This document shows positions 17,481-26,247 of a stretch of DNA of 64,000 nucleotides, piece after piece. Position 1 is the first letter of the stretch; each line of letters starts with the position of its first letter. The stretch covers positions 763,501 through 827,500 of the forward strand of contig NZ_BLPI01000001.1 of NCBI RefSeq assembly GCF_019649015.1, written 5' to 3'. Position numbers and translations under genes: made by a program. The notes beneath the pieces are model-generated. The model did no database searches, was not told the origin of the DNA, and saw only the letters and a list, made by a program, of their open reading frames with translations. Source of the stretch: Agarivorans litoreus (lineage in GTDB: Bacteria > Pseudomonadota > Gammaproteobacteria > Enterobacterales > Celerinatantimonadaceae).

Positions 17481-19484
17481 ATGGCAGACTTAGAGCAGAT
17501 CCGAACAAAAATAACAGCGCTCGACCAATCATTATTAACACTGCTGACTGAGCGTCGCCAACTCAGTGTTGAAGTAGCAAAAAGTAAAATAGAAAACCCC
17601 AAAGCGATTCGCGACCAAGAACGCGAACAGTTACTGCTGGTTAAGCTAATAAATAAAGGCAGAGAGTTAGGCTTAGACGCCCACTATGTGACTCAGCTTT
17701 ACCATACCATCATCGAAGATTCGGTACTTTCGCAACAAGCATTTTTGCAAGGTATTACTAATCCAGATATTCATGCGCAAGCGGTAAGAGTGGCATTTTT
17801 AGGTAACAAAGGCTCTTACAGTAATATTGCAACTCATCAATACTTCTCGCGTTATAAAAAGCAAATTGTTGAGTTTGGCTGCAGTGCCTTTCAAGACATT
17901 GTTGATACCGTGGAATCTGGTCAAGCTGACTACGGCATGTTACCGATTGAAAACACCAGCTCTGGCAGCATTAATGAAGTATACGATGTTTTGCAGCACA
18001 CCAGTTTGTCGATTGTTGGCGAGTTATCAATACCTATTGACCACTGTATTTTGGCTCATCCAAAAGCCAAACTAGAGCAAATTACTACCTTGTATGCTCA
18101 CCCTCAACCTTATGCTCAATGCAGCCTTTATTTGCGCACCTTAGCGAATACCCGAGTAGATTTTGTAGATAGCTCTTCCAAAGCTATGGAAGTGGTTGCC
18201 GGAGGCGACGATTTAACCGTTGGTGCCATTGGCAGCAAAGTGGGCGGTGAAATGTATGGTTTACAAGCCTTAAAAACCGATATTGCCAATCAACAACAAA
18301 ACTACACTCGCTTCATTGTTGTTTCCCGCAAACCGGTGGAGGTTGCAGAGCAAGTGCCAGCAAGAACAACTTTTATTATGTCAACGGCACAGCAAGCAGG
18401 TTCGTTAGTAGAAGCGCTGTTGGTATTGCGCGAGCACGATATCAACATGAGCAAATTGGAATCTCGCCCAGTACAAGGTAACCCTTGGGAAGAAATGTTT
18501 TATGTGGATGTTTCCGCCAATGTTAAGTCTAGCCAAATGCAATCGGCATTGGCAGAGCTAACACGCCTTACCCGCTACATTAAAGTGCTTGGCTGCTACC
18601 CAAGTGAAAATGTTGACCCAACGCTTATTCCGCTAGAAGCCTTAGCCAACAAAGACAAAAATAAAGGTAGCGAACCAAGCCTAATTAGCACCGTACAAGA
18701 AGATGGTGCGCTCTCTAGCCTCTCGCACAAGGCCAGTGCCACGGTAGTACGCGTTGGCGATGTTAAAATTGGTGATGGTGGCTTTGTTACCTTTGCTGGC
18801 CCTAGTGCAGTAGAGTCTGAACAACAAATCATAAACTGTGCAGGAGCAGCCAAAGAAAGTGGTGCTGCAGTACTTGCCGCAGGTTGCTTTAAACCTCGCA
18901 GTTCGCCTTATAGCTTCCAAGGTTTAGGTGAAGAAGGCCTAAGTTATTTAAACGCCGCAGGTAAAAAGTATAAGCTTCCTACGATGACCGAAGTAAGCTC
19001 GGTTGATCAGGTTGCCTCTTTAGCCGCTAAAGCAGACATACTGCATGTTCGCTCGCGCCACATGAAAAACTTTAACCTGTTAAAAGAACTGGGTAAGTCT
19101 ACTCGCCCTATTCTTTTAGAGCGCAATAATATGGCCTCTCTTGATGAGTGGTTACATGCTGCGGACTACATTTTGGCACAAGGCAACCAACAGGTGATTT
19201 TATGCGAAGCAGGCGTAAGAACGCTTGAAGGCAAGAATAAAATCACCTTGGACTTAGGCGCGATTAGCTTGTTGCGCCAACGAACCCACCTACCGATTGT
19301 GGTAAACCCAGGTGAAGCAGTAGACGAGCTAAGTGCGGTGGGTCCTATGGCCAAAGCTGCCAAGTTACTAGGCGCCGATGGTATTGTACTTTGTGCTCAC
19401 CCATCGCCAAGTGATGCCAGTGTAGATGCTGATAAATCATTAGATTTTAAACAACTACAACACTTGATGAGCGAGCTATACTAA
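17481..19484 (+). CDS. pheA: Bifunctional chorismate mutase/prephenate dehydratase fused to a degenerate DAHP synthase-like domain
   Basis: The 667-residue protein has an AroQ chorismate mutase domain (1-95), a prephenate dehydratase domain (about 107-285; VRVAFLGNKGSYSNIATHQYF, MLPIENTSSGSINEVYD), an ACT domain (about 297-380; LESRPVQGNPWEEMFYVD, the Phe-binding motif) and a linker. E. coli PheA stops at 386. Residues 423-667 resemble KDPG-type DAHP synthases (KPRSSPYSFQGLGEEGL, LDLGAISLLRQRTHLPI), but expected ligands are changed: AGPC to AGPS (Ser442), LLKRG to LLERN, CERG to CEAG, DPSH/DVTH to NPGE (Glu612) and EVHP to CAHP (Cys638). The extra domain is probably non-catalytic. Expression is under the pheL attenuator. 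Confidence 0.93.
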   Translation: MADLEQIRTKITALDQSLLTLLTERRQLSVEVAKSKIENPKAIRDQEREQLLLVKLINKGRELGLDAHYVTQLYHTIIEDSVLSQQAFLQGITNPDIHAQAVRVAFLGNKGSYSNIATHQYFSRYKKQIVEFGCSAFQDIVDTVESGQADYGMLPIENTSSGSINEVYDVLQHTSLSIVGELSIPIDHCILAHPKAKLEQITTLYAHPQPYAQCSLYLRTLANTRVDFVDSSSKAMEVVAGGDDLTVGAIGSKVGGEMYGLQALKTDIANQQQNYTRFIVVSRKPVEVAEQVPARTTFIMSTAQQAGSLVEALLVLREHDINMSKLESRPVQGNPWEEMFYVDVSANVKSSQMQSALAELTRLTRYIKVLGCYPSENVDPTLIPLEALANKDKNKGSEPSLISTVQEDGALSSLSHKASATVVRVGDVKIGDGGFVTFAGPSAVESEQQIINCAGAAKESGAAVLAAGCFKPRSSPYSFQGLGEEGLSYLNAAGKKYKLPTMTEVSSVDQVASLAAKADILHVRSRHMKNFNLLKELGKSTRPILLERNNMASLDEWLHAADYILAQGNQQVILCEAGVRTLEGKNKITLDLGAISLLRQRTHLPIVVNPGEAVDELSAVGPMAKAAKLLGADGIVLCAHPSPSDASVDADKSLDFKQLQHLMSELY

Positions 19485-19500
19485 AAGCTCTCCACTACGT

Positions 19501-19533
19501 AAAAAGCCCAGCCAATTTTTGACTGGGCTTTTT
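19501..19533. terminator. Bidirectional terminator after pheA
   Basis: AAAAAGCCCAG / CTGGGCTTTTT forms an 11-bp stem with an 11-nt loop, 16 nt past the pheA stop. The A and T flanks let it work on both strands. Confidence 0.85.
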
Positions 19534-19599
19534 ACTGTGCAAATGTGCCGCTATCTAAATAGTTGCTCAACTAACGCTATATAAGCGATACGAGACATA

Positions 19600-19630
19600 A
19601 AAATAAAAGCCCAACTAGATGCCGGGCTTA
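19600..19630 (-). terminator. Terminator of ffh
   Basis: On the minus strand AAGCCC / GGGCTT bracket an 11-nt loop and are followed by TTTATTTTTA. It lies about 17 nt past the ffh stop. Confidence 0.7.
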
Positions 19631-19646
19631 TTGCTATCGATATTGT

Positions 19647-21044
19647 TTAGAAGCGACCAGGACCTCGGCCACCGCCACCAAATCCGCCCATACCGCCTGG
19701 AGGCATCATGCCTTTCATTTGGCTCATCATCTTACGCATGCCGCCTTTACCCGACATTTTCTTCATCATTTTTTGCATTTGAGTGAACTGTTTCAACAAC
19801 TTGTTCACATCTTGGATCTGGGTACCAGAACCAGCAGCAATACGACGCTTACGCGAACCTTTAATAATTTCTGGGCGTTGACGCTCACCCGGAGTCATAG
19901 AATTGATAATCGCTTCCATCTGATTGGTAAGCTTATCGTTCATTTGGTTTTTAACGCTGTCAGGAACTTGGCCCATGCCTGGCAATTTATCCATCATGCC
20001 CATCATGCCGCCCATATTCTTCATCTGTACCAACTGCTCGCGGAAGTCTTCTAAATCAAAACCTTTACCTTTTTGAACCTTCTTGGCCAGCTTTTGCGCT
20101 TGCTCTTTGTCAACCTTGCGCTCTACTTCTTCGATAAGAGAAAGTACATCTCCCATACCTAAAATACGCGAGGCAATACGATCAGGATGGAACGGCTCTA
20201 AGGCATCGGTTTTTTCACCAACCCCCATAAATTTAATTGGCTTACCGGTGATATGACGAATAGATAAAGCTGCACCACCACGCGCATCACCATCGGTCTT
20301 AGTTAAGATTACACCAGTAAGTGGCAGCGCTTGGTTAAAGGCCTGAGCGGTATTTGCCGCATCTTGACCAGTCATCGCATCCACGACAAACAAGGTTTCG
20401 ACCGGCTCAACTGCCTGATGAAGCGCTTTAATTTCGTCCATCATGTCTTCGTCAACATGTAAACGACCCGCGGTATCGACAAGCAGTACGTCAGCAAATT
20501 GAGTTCTGGCTTCGGCGATAGCACCGTTAACAATATCTACTGGATTTTGCTTTTCATTACTTGGGAAGAAAATAGCGTCAACTTCTGATGCTAGAGTCTC
20601 TAGCTGTTTAATCGCAGCGGGGCGATAAATATCAGCGCTCACTACCATTACTTTTTTCTTTTCGCGCTCTTTTAGATATTTAGCTAGTTTTGCAACAGAG
20701 GTAGTTTTACCCGCACCTTGCAGACCGGCCATCATAACGACCGCTGGAGGCTGGGCTGCCAAATTAAGGCTTTCGTTAGATTCGCCCATAGCCGATTCCA
20801 GCTCTTGCTGAACAATCTTAACGAATACTTGACCAGGGCTAAGGCTCTTATTTACTTCTTGGCCTAGAGCACGTTCTTTTACTTTTTTAACAAACTCGCG
20901 AACTACGGGTAAGGCAACATCCGCTTCCAACAAGGCCATACGCACTTCGCGCAAAGTGTCTTTAATGTTGTCTTCAGTGAGTCGGCCACGGCCGCTGATA
21001 TTTTTTAAAGTTTTCGAGAGTCGATCAGATAAGTTTTCAAACAT
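19647..21044 (-). CDS. ffh: Signal recognition particle GTPase Ffh
   Basis: The 465-residue cytoplasmic protein has the SRP54 N domain (1-90), the GTPase G domain with P-loop GLQGAGKTTSVAKLA, DTAGRLHVDE and TKTDGDARGG, and a methionine-rich M domain (about 325-465) that binds 4.5S RNA and signal sequences. The M-domain tail is rich in Met and Gly (MMPPGGMGGFGGGG). It directs co-translational targeting of membrane proteins to FtsY and SecYEG. It is divergent from ypjD, the usual gammaproteobacterial pairing. Confidence 0.97.
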   Translation of the reverse strand: MFENLSDRLSKTLKNISGRGRLTEDNIKDTLREVRMALLEADVALPVVREFVKKVKERALGQEVNKSLSPGQVFVKIVQQELESAMGESNESLNLAAQPPAVVMMAGLQGAGKTTSVAKLAKYLKEREKKKVMVVSADIYRPAAIKQLETLASEVDAIFFPSNEKQNPVDIVNGAIAEARTQFADVLLVDTAGRLHVDEDMMDEIKALHQAVEPVETLFVVDAMTGQDAANTAQAFNQALPLTGVILTKTDGDARGGAALSIRHITGKPIKFMGVGEKTDALEPFHPDRIASRILGMGDVLSLIEEVERKVDKEQAQKLAKKVQKGKGFDLEDFREQLVQMKNMGGMMGMMDKLPGMGQVPDSVKNQMNDKLTNQMEAIINSMTPGERQRPEIIKGSRKRRIAAGSGTQIQDVNKLLKQFTQMQKMMKKMSGKGGMRKMMSQMKGMMPPGGMGGFGGGGRGPGRF

Positions 21045-21186
21045 GCTTTTTCCTGTTGATCATATAGCGAGCACTGTTTAGCCGCCACATTATACCGAAG
21101 CGCCGATATTCTAAAAGCTAATTCTAGCTCTGACTGTACAGGGCGAGTATACTGAACCCAAACAATCAGATAGTTAGCTTCAAATC

Positions 21187-21978
21187 ATGAATCTATTGGT
21201 ACTTCCTACCACCGTGTTTTATCTGTTGGCCGCTTATGTTTGCATTACTGGCTTGCTGAATAAACAAAGCGGTGCAAACAAATGGCTATGGCTTAGCGCT
21301 GGCTGCGCTATGCTAATGCATGGCATTTGGGAAGTAGAGCATTTATTTTTGGCGCAAGGCCAAGATTTAAGCATCTTTAATGTGGCAGGTTTAGTCAGCT
21401 TACTGATTGCTCTTACCGTTACCGCCTTAGCTAAACCCTTCAAACTATGGTTTATTTTGCCAGTGGTTTATCTGTTTTCCATTGTTAGCATGTTATTAGC
21501 GGTAATGATCCCGAGTGACTACATCATCCACTTAGAGTTAAAGCCGCAAGTACTAATTCATATCAGCGTTGCGTTAGCCGCCTTTACTGTACTAATGATT
21601 GCAAGCTTGTATGCCTTGCAGATGGCCTATTTAGACTGGACCTTAAAACGCCACAAGCCTGGGGCAATTCACCCAGCAATGCCTTCATTAATGAGCATTG
21701 AGAAACAGTTATTCACCTTGATTCGTGTAGGGCTAATACTGCTTAGCGTGTCGTTGTTGAGCGGCTTTGTATTTTTAACCGACTTTTTTGCCAATGGCCG
21801 TGGTCATAAAGCAATATTCAGCTTAATTGCTTGGTTTATCTACTCAAGTCTTCTTTGGGGACACCATTACCGAGGCTGGCGTGGGAAACTAGTGGTGATC
21901 TTGACGGTAATTGGTTCAATCTTGCTGAGTTTAGCCTATTTTGGTTCACGCTTTGTTAAGGAAATCATTCTCAACTAA
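21187..21978 (+). CDS. ypjD: Cytochrome c assembly-like inner membrane protein YpjD
   Basis: The 263-residue integral membrane protein has about eight hydrophobic helices, the same length as E. coli YpjD and a CcsA/CcmC-like fold. The C-terminal WGHHYRGWRGKLVVILTVIGS segment is the family hallmark. Whether it handles heme is not established. Its place between ffh and the CorC-type gene is conserved, and it is probably co-transcribed with the next gene (72-bp gap). Confidence 0.85.
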   Translation: MNLLVLPTTVFYLLAAYVCITGLLNKQSGANKWLWLSAGCAMLMHGIWEVEHLFLAQGQDLSIFNVAGLVSLLIALTVTALAKPFKLWFILPVVYLFSIVSMLLAVMIPSDYIIHLELKPQVLIHISVALAAFTVLMIASLYALQMAYLDWTLKRHKPGAIHPAMPSLMSIEKQLFTLIRVGLILLSVSLLSGFVFLTDFFANGRGHKAIFSLIAWFIYSSLLWGHHYRGWRGKLVVILTVIGSILLSLAYFGSRFVKEIILN

Positions 21979-22049
21979 AATGAGACCTTGACAGCCCTTT
22001 GGGGCTACATATAAATTAGCCCTGTTATATTAATCAAGGATTCTCCTGT

Positions 22050-23327
22050 TTGGACGACATATCTACGAGTAGCTTACTGCTCCTTCTCGTGTTCCTCATA
22101 ATTTGCTCTGCTTTCTTTTCTAGCTCCGAAACTGGCATGATGTCGCTTAACCGCTATCGCCTTCGGCATTTAGTTAATACTAAACATAAAGCCGCTAGCC
22201 GAGTAGACAAACTGCTTGAACGCCCCGACCGATTAATTGGCCTAATTTTAATTGGCAACAACCTCGTTAATATTTTTGCTTCAGCGATTGCTACGATAAT
22301 CGGTTTGCGCTTATTTGGCGATGTCGGGGTTGCTATCGCTACTCTTGTACTTACTTTTGTCATTTTGATTTTTGCTGAAGTTACGCCCAAAACCATGGCT
22401 GCACTTTACCCAGAAAAAGTTGCCTTCCCAGCTTCAATATTACTACGCCCATTAATGAAATTATTGTTCCCATTTATTTGGGCAACCAATGGCGTCACTA
22501 ATGGTTTACTACGATTACTAGGGGTAAATCCCACAAACAAAGATGATGAAGCGTTAAACCCTGAAGAGTTACGTACCGTAGTTGACCAAGCAGGAACCCT
22601 TATCCCTAAGCGCCACCAAGATATGTTACTCAGTATCTTGGACTTAGAGAAAGTAACCGTTGATGACATCATGATTCCGCGCAACGAGATTGCGGCCATT
22701 GATATTAACGATGATTGGGACAGTATTCTTCGCCAACTCACCCAAAGCACTCACACCAAAATTCTGCTATTTCGCGACACCATTGATGATTCAGTAGGCT
22801 TTGTCCATTCACGTGATTCTTTGCGTCTGTTATCTAGAGAGCAGTTTGATAAAACCTCTATGCTGCGTGCTGCTAAAGAGATCTATTTCATTCCTGAAGG
22901 CACACCGCTCAATGTGCAACTACTAAAGTTTCAGCGTCGTAAAGAGCGAATTGGACTTATTGTCGATGAATACGGCGACATTCAAGGCTTGGTGACATTA
23001 GAGGATATTCTTGAAGAAATTGTTGGTGACTTTACCACTAGCATTGCGCCTGACCCTAGCGACGAAATTCATCCACAAATTGATGGCAGTTACTTAGTAG
23101 ATGGTACTGTAAACATTCGAGACTTAAATAAAGAAATGAGCTGGAACTTACCAACCGATGGTCCTAAAACCTTAAACGGTTTAATTGTTGAGCACTTAGA
23201 AGACATCCCAGATGCAAACCTATGTCTCCGCTTAGCTGGTTACCCTATCGAGATAGTAGAAATAGAGAATAATACCGTGAGTTTAGCGCGAATCATCCCA
23301 GCGTTTTACAGTAAACCCAAAAAATAG
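22050..23327 (+). CDS. CorB/CorC (HlyC/CorC) family transporter, YfjD type
   Basis: The 425-residue protein has an N-terminal DUF21/CNNM membrane domain (about 1-190, four helices; FFSSSETGMMSLNRYRLRHL), a CBS pair (about 200-330; DIMIPRNEIAAID, LVTLEDILEEIVGDF) and a C-terminal CorC/HlyC domain. The family is linked to Mg2+/Co2+ efflux. The start is TTG at 22050, chosen because AAGGA lies at correct spacing and MDDISTSSL aligns with the E. coli YfjD start. It ends at a strong bidirectional terminator shared with luxS. Confidence 0.9.
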   Translation: MDDISTSSLLLLLVFLIICSAFFSSSETGMMSLNRYRLRHLVNTKHKAASRVDKLLERPDRLIGLILIGNNLVNIFASAIATIIGLRLFGDVGVAIATLVLTFVILIFAEVTPKTMAALYPEKVAFPASILLRPLMKLLFPFIWATNGVTNGLLRLLGVNPTNKDDEALNPEELRTVVDQAGTLIPKRHQDMLLSILDLEKVTVDDIMIPRNEIAAIDINDDWDSILRQLTQSTHTKILLFRDTIDDSVGFVHSRDSLRLLSREQFDKTSMLRAAKEIYFIPEGTPLNVQLLKFQRRKERIGLIVDEYGDIQGLVTLEDILEEIVGDFTTSIAPDPSDEIHPQIDGSYLVDGTVNIRDLNKEMSWNLPTDGPKTLNGLIVEHLEDIPDANLCLRLAGYPIEIVEIENNTVSLARIIPAFYSKPKK

Positions 23328-23345
23328 CGCCGTTAGCAAAATAAT

Positions 23346-23374
23346 AAAAAAGCCAGCTTAATGCTGGCTTTTTT
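23346..23374. terminator. Bidirectional terminator between the corC-type gene and luxS
   Basis: AAAAAAGCCAGC / GCTGGCTTTTTT gives a 12-bp stem with a 5-nt loop and T-tracts on both strands. It serves the two convergent genes. Confidence 0.92.
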
Positions 23375-23390
23375 ATTATAGAAATACCAT

Positions 23391-23900
23391 TTAAAGCTTA
23401 CCGAGAATCTCGTCAGATAATCCCAGTTCATCATTTTTGTTTACGCTAATACCGCGTTCAATGATGCTTGTAGCAATGCTCTTCGCCTCATCTAAAGAGT
23501 GCATAGCGTAAGTACCACATTGGTATTCATTGAGCTCTGGAATGTCATTTTGATTGGCTACTGCAAGTACATCATGCATTGAGGCTAACCAAGCGTCAGC
23601 AACTTGTTGCTCGTTAGGGCTACCTATTAAGCTCATGTAAAAGCCTGTGCGACAACCCATTGGCGAAATATCGATGATTTCAACGTCGGCAGAGTTTAAG
23701 TGCTCACGCATAAAGCCGGCATAAAGGTGCTCTAGGGTATGAATACCTTTCTCAGATAAAATCTCTTCGTTAGGCACACAGTAACGTAAATCAAATACAG
23801 TAATAGTGTCTTTGCTAGGCGTAGACATGGTTTTGGCTACGCGAACCGCTGGCGCATGCATGCGGGTGTGGTCTACGGTAAAACTATCTAATAAAGGCAT
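23391..23900 (-). CDS. luxS: S-ribosylhomocysteine lyase LuxS
   Basis: The 169-residue enzyme splits S-ribosylhomocysteine to homocysteine and DPD, the precursor of autoinducer 2. The metal site [10 protein letters not shown] (HxxEH) and the catalytic-cysteine motif [10 protein letters not shown] are intact, and the N-terminal [14 protein letters not shown] block is typical. Its length is normal. It lies downstream of gshA and an SLT-like lipoprotein gene, as in Vibrio-type genomes where gshA and luxS are neighbours. Confidence 0.97.
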   Translation of the reverse strand: MPLLDSFTVDHTRMHAPAVRVAKTMSTPSKDTITVFDLRYCVPNEEILSEKGIHTLEHLYAGFMREHLNSADVEIIDISPMGCRTGFYMSLIGSPNEQQVADAWLASMHDVLAVANQNDIPELNEYQCGTYAMHSLDEAKSIATSIIERGISVNKNDELGLSDEILGKL

Positions 23901-23952
23901 GATTTTCTCTCTTCATATCTCAGCGTAGCTGAGACTCATTATTTGGGTGTAT

Positions 23953-24603
23953 TTAAGCAAAGAATAGACGCCATAGCCAGCTACTATCTAGATCGTCTTT
24001 ACACTTATTATACTGGGCCGCATAGCGTTTCGATCGCTGGTCGACTGTTCCCGCTACCTTCACCAACCATTGTTTCTGATGATAAGTACCACGCTTATAG
24101 CCGCCCCAGCCTTCGTGATAGTTTAAATACTGGTTGCGCGCATCCCATTTCGATACACCATTAATCTTGTGGGTTTTATTGGTAAACCAACCCATAAAGT
24201 CGATGGCATCATCGAAGTTAGTTCGTGACGACCAAGAGTTGCCGGTTTCGCGCACATAGTCATCCCAGGTCATGGTTTTAGCTTGGCTATAGCCATAAGC
24301 GCTACTAGCACGACCTACAGGAATAAACCCAAACCAATATTGCATTGGTGGGCGAGCATTATGCTTGAAGCTGGATTCTTGATACATCATTGCCATGGGA
24401 ACATGTACTGGCGTGCCCCATTTCTTGTTCATTTTTTTCGCTGATTTATACCAATCGCGCTTTTCTTCAAAAATGCTACATAGGTTCTCAGGATCTTTTG
24501 GCGGCGCACTACTGCATCCCGCCAATACACTTAAACCTAAAACTGCCAAGGCTACCTTAGCCCAGTGAACAAGTGATACATCCCTACTTATTGGCATTCT
24601 CAA
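23953..24603 (-). CDS. Lipoprotein with SLT-like (lytic transglycosylase-type) domain
   Basis: The 216-residue protein has an N-terminal lipobox LSVLAGCSS (Cys about 30) and a compact domain with MMYQESSFKHNARPP followed by SSAYGYSQAKTMTWDDY, which resembles the catalytic Glu and GYAQ motifs of SLT-type transglycosylases. The downstream YLNYHEGWGGYKRG fits the family. It probably sits at the outer membrane and acts on peptidoglycan, but activity is inferred. The start overlaps the end of gshA by 20 bp, so the two are translationally linked. Confidence 0.8.
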   Translation of the reverse strand: MRMPISRDVSLVHWAKVALAVLGLSVLAGCSSAPPKDPENLCSIFEEKRDWYKSAKKMNKKWGTPVHVPMAMMYQESSFKHNARPPMQYWFGFIPVGRASSAYGYSQAKTMTWDDYVRETGNSWSSRTNFDDAIDFMGWFTNKTHKINGVSKWDARNQYLNYHEGWGGYKRGTYHQKQWLVKVAGTVDQRSKRYAAQYNKCKDDLDSSWLWRLFFA

Positions 24604-26161
24604 AATACTTCGTTAAAAAGTGATCAAAATCGAGGTCGTCACTAGCTTCTATTGCTTGTTGCTCAGCAAAGCTTTGTTCAGCCATCGCGCTAAAGTCTTG
24701 ATCTTGCCAGTTAATCGCTTTATGACCAAGCATCTCTTCGCGATATTGTGCAGCCCATTGCAAGCCCAAGCTGCTGTTGTCTACTGAGTGTGATTTTAAC
24801 AAACGCAGAAAACGTGAAGAATAGGTGTTGTCATTAGCAACATCAGCTATCGCCTGCTCTAGCGAAGCGCTAAAGTCTGGCTCTGCACGCTGAGTATCAA
24901 GCAGTTGAGCAGCTTGTTGCATCTTAATCAATAAGCTGTCGATATGCACTGGCAGGCTTTGTTGGTCACCAGCAATAGTTAGCATCAACTCGGGATTACG
25001 CCCTTCAATAGCCACCGCATTGAAGTTGTCACGACAAGCTTGTAACTCCTCTTTGCACATTTCTGGTGAGTCCATCAAAACGCAAGCCAGCAACAAGCTA
25101 TCTATCACTCGCACCTGCGCCTCAGTTACGCCTACAGCATCAAAGGGGTTGACATCTAGCGCTCTAATTTCGATGTATTCAATACCATCTTCAGCTAGAG
25201 CTTGAGAAGGAGTTTGACCAGACTTAGCGACACGCTTGGCCCGAATAGGCGCATACAACTCATTTTCTATCTGCAATATGTTGGCGTTAAGCTGACGATA
25301 TTCACCATCAACTTTCACCCCAATTTTGGCGAACTCTTCAGAATGAGAACTCACCGCTTTGCGAACGCTTTGAACGTATTCACTAACGCTGTTGTAGTTA
25401 ATATCCAGTTCGTGTTGCGCAGAACTAGTATACCCTAAATCGCTTAAACGTAACGAGGTAGCATACGGTAGATAAAGCGTTCCTTTGCCCATTTTTTCAA
25501 AAGCGAGTTGGCTCTCGCCAGCGTTCATAAATGAGCCACATAGCGCAGGTGAGGCACCATAAAGATAAGCCACCATCCAACCATAGCGATAAAAGTTACG
25601 AATTAAAGCCATGTAACGTTGCGAGATGTACTCAGAAAGCGGCTGTTGGTCACCATCAACCTTTTGTAGTTGCTGCCAAAAGCTTTGCGGCAAAGAGAAG
25701 TTATAGTGCACACCAGAGATCACCTGCATGGCGCTGCCATATCGATGACGTAGCCCCTGACGATAAGCATGTTTCATCTTACCAATGTTTGATTGGCCGT
25801 AATCCGCTAACACAATGTCTTGCTCGTCACCAATGTAACAAGGCATGCTCAAAGGCCACAAACGTTGTCCATCAAGCTGCTTTAGTGTTTCATGGTGAAT
25901 ATCGGTAAGACGCGATAATACCTGCTCAACACTGTCAGAAACCGGAGTAATAAACTCTAACAAGGTTTCTGCATAATCGGTGGTAATCAGAGGATGAGTA
26001 AGCGCTGAACCTAATGCTTTAGGATGGCCATTAGGTGCTAGCTTTCCCTGTTCGCAAATACGTAAAGCTTCACGTTCAATACCGCGTTTAATGCCAAGCA
26101 CTCCGGTATCTGCCATTGCTGCGCTCAATTGCGTCAGCCGAGTAGTAAACTGTTGAGTCAA
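24584..26161 (-). CDS. gshA: Glutamate-cysteine ligase
   Basis: The 525-residue enzyme catalyses the first, ATP-dependent step of glutathione synthesis. Family blocks are IKRGIEREALRI near the N-terminus, FITPVSDSVEQVL, QVISGVHYNFSLP, and YIEIRALDVNPFDAVG. The start is a TTG; an E. coli-like N-terminal length supports it over the internal Met16. The length is close to E. coli GshA (518). The downstream lipoprotein gene overlaps its 3' end, and luxS follows. Confidence 0.95.
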   Translation of the reverse strand: MTQQFTTRLTQLSAAMADTGVLGIKRGIEREALRICEQGKLAPNGHPKALGSALTHPLITTDYAETLLEFITPVSDSVEQVLSRLTDIHHETLKQLDGQRLWPLSMPCYIGDEQDIVLADYGQSNIGKMKHAYRQGLRHRYGSAMQVISGVHYNFSLPQSFWQQLQKVDGDQQPLSEYISQRYMALIRNFYRYGWMVAYLYGASPALCGSFMNAGESQLAFEKMGKGTLYLPYATSLRLSDLGYTSSAQHELDINYNSVSEYVQSVRKAVSSHSEEFAKIGVKVDGEYRQLNANILQIENELYAPIRAKRVAKSGQTPSQALAEDGIEYIEIRALDVNPFDAVGVTEAQVRVIDSLLLACVLMDSPEMCKEELQACRDNFNAVAIEGRNPELMLTIAGDQQSLPVHIDSLLIKMQQAAQLLDTQRAEPDFSASLEQAIADVANDNTYSSRFLRLLKSHSVDNSSLGLQWAAQYREEMLGHKAINWQDQDFSAMAEQSFAEQQAIEASDDLDFDHFLTKYFENANK

Positions 26162-26247
26162 GTTGAACTCACTATCTTGTTAAAACGCGTAATGTGGCAA
26201 AGCATAGCGAGATCGCCCATGTTTTGCCACCACTGTGCGTTGCTAAG

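Noticed and set aside
18747-19484. Calling PheA a trifunctional enzyme with active DAHP synthase
   Set aside because: Most metal and PEP ligands expected for the family are substituted, so activity is not supported.
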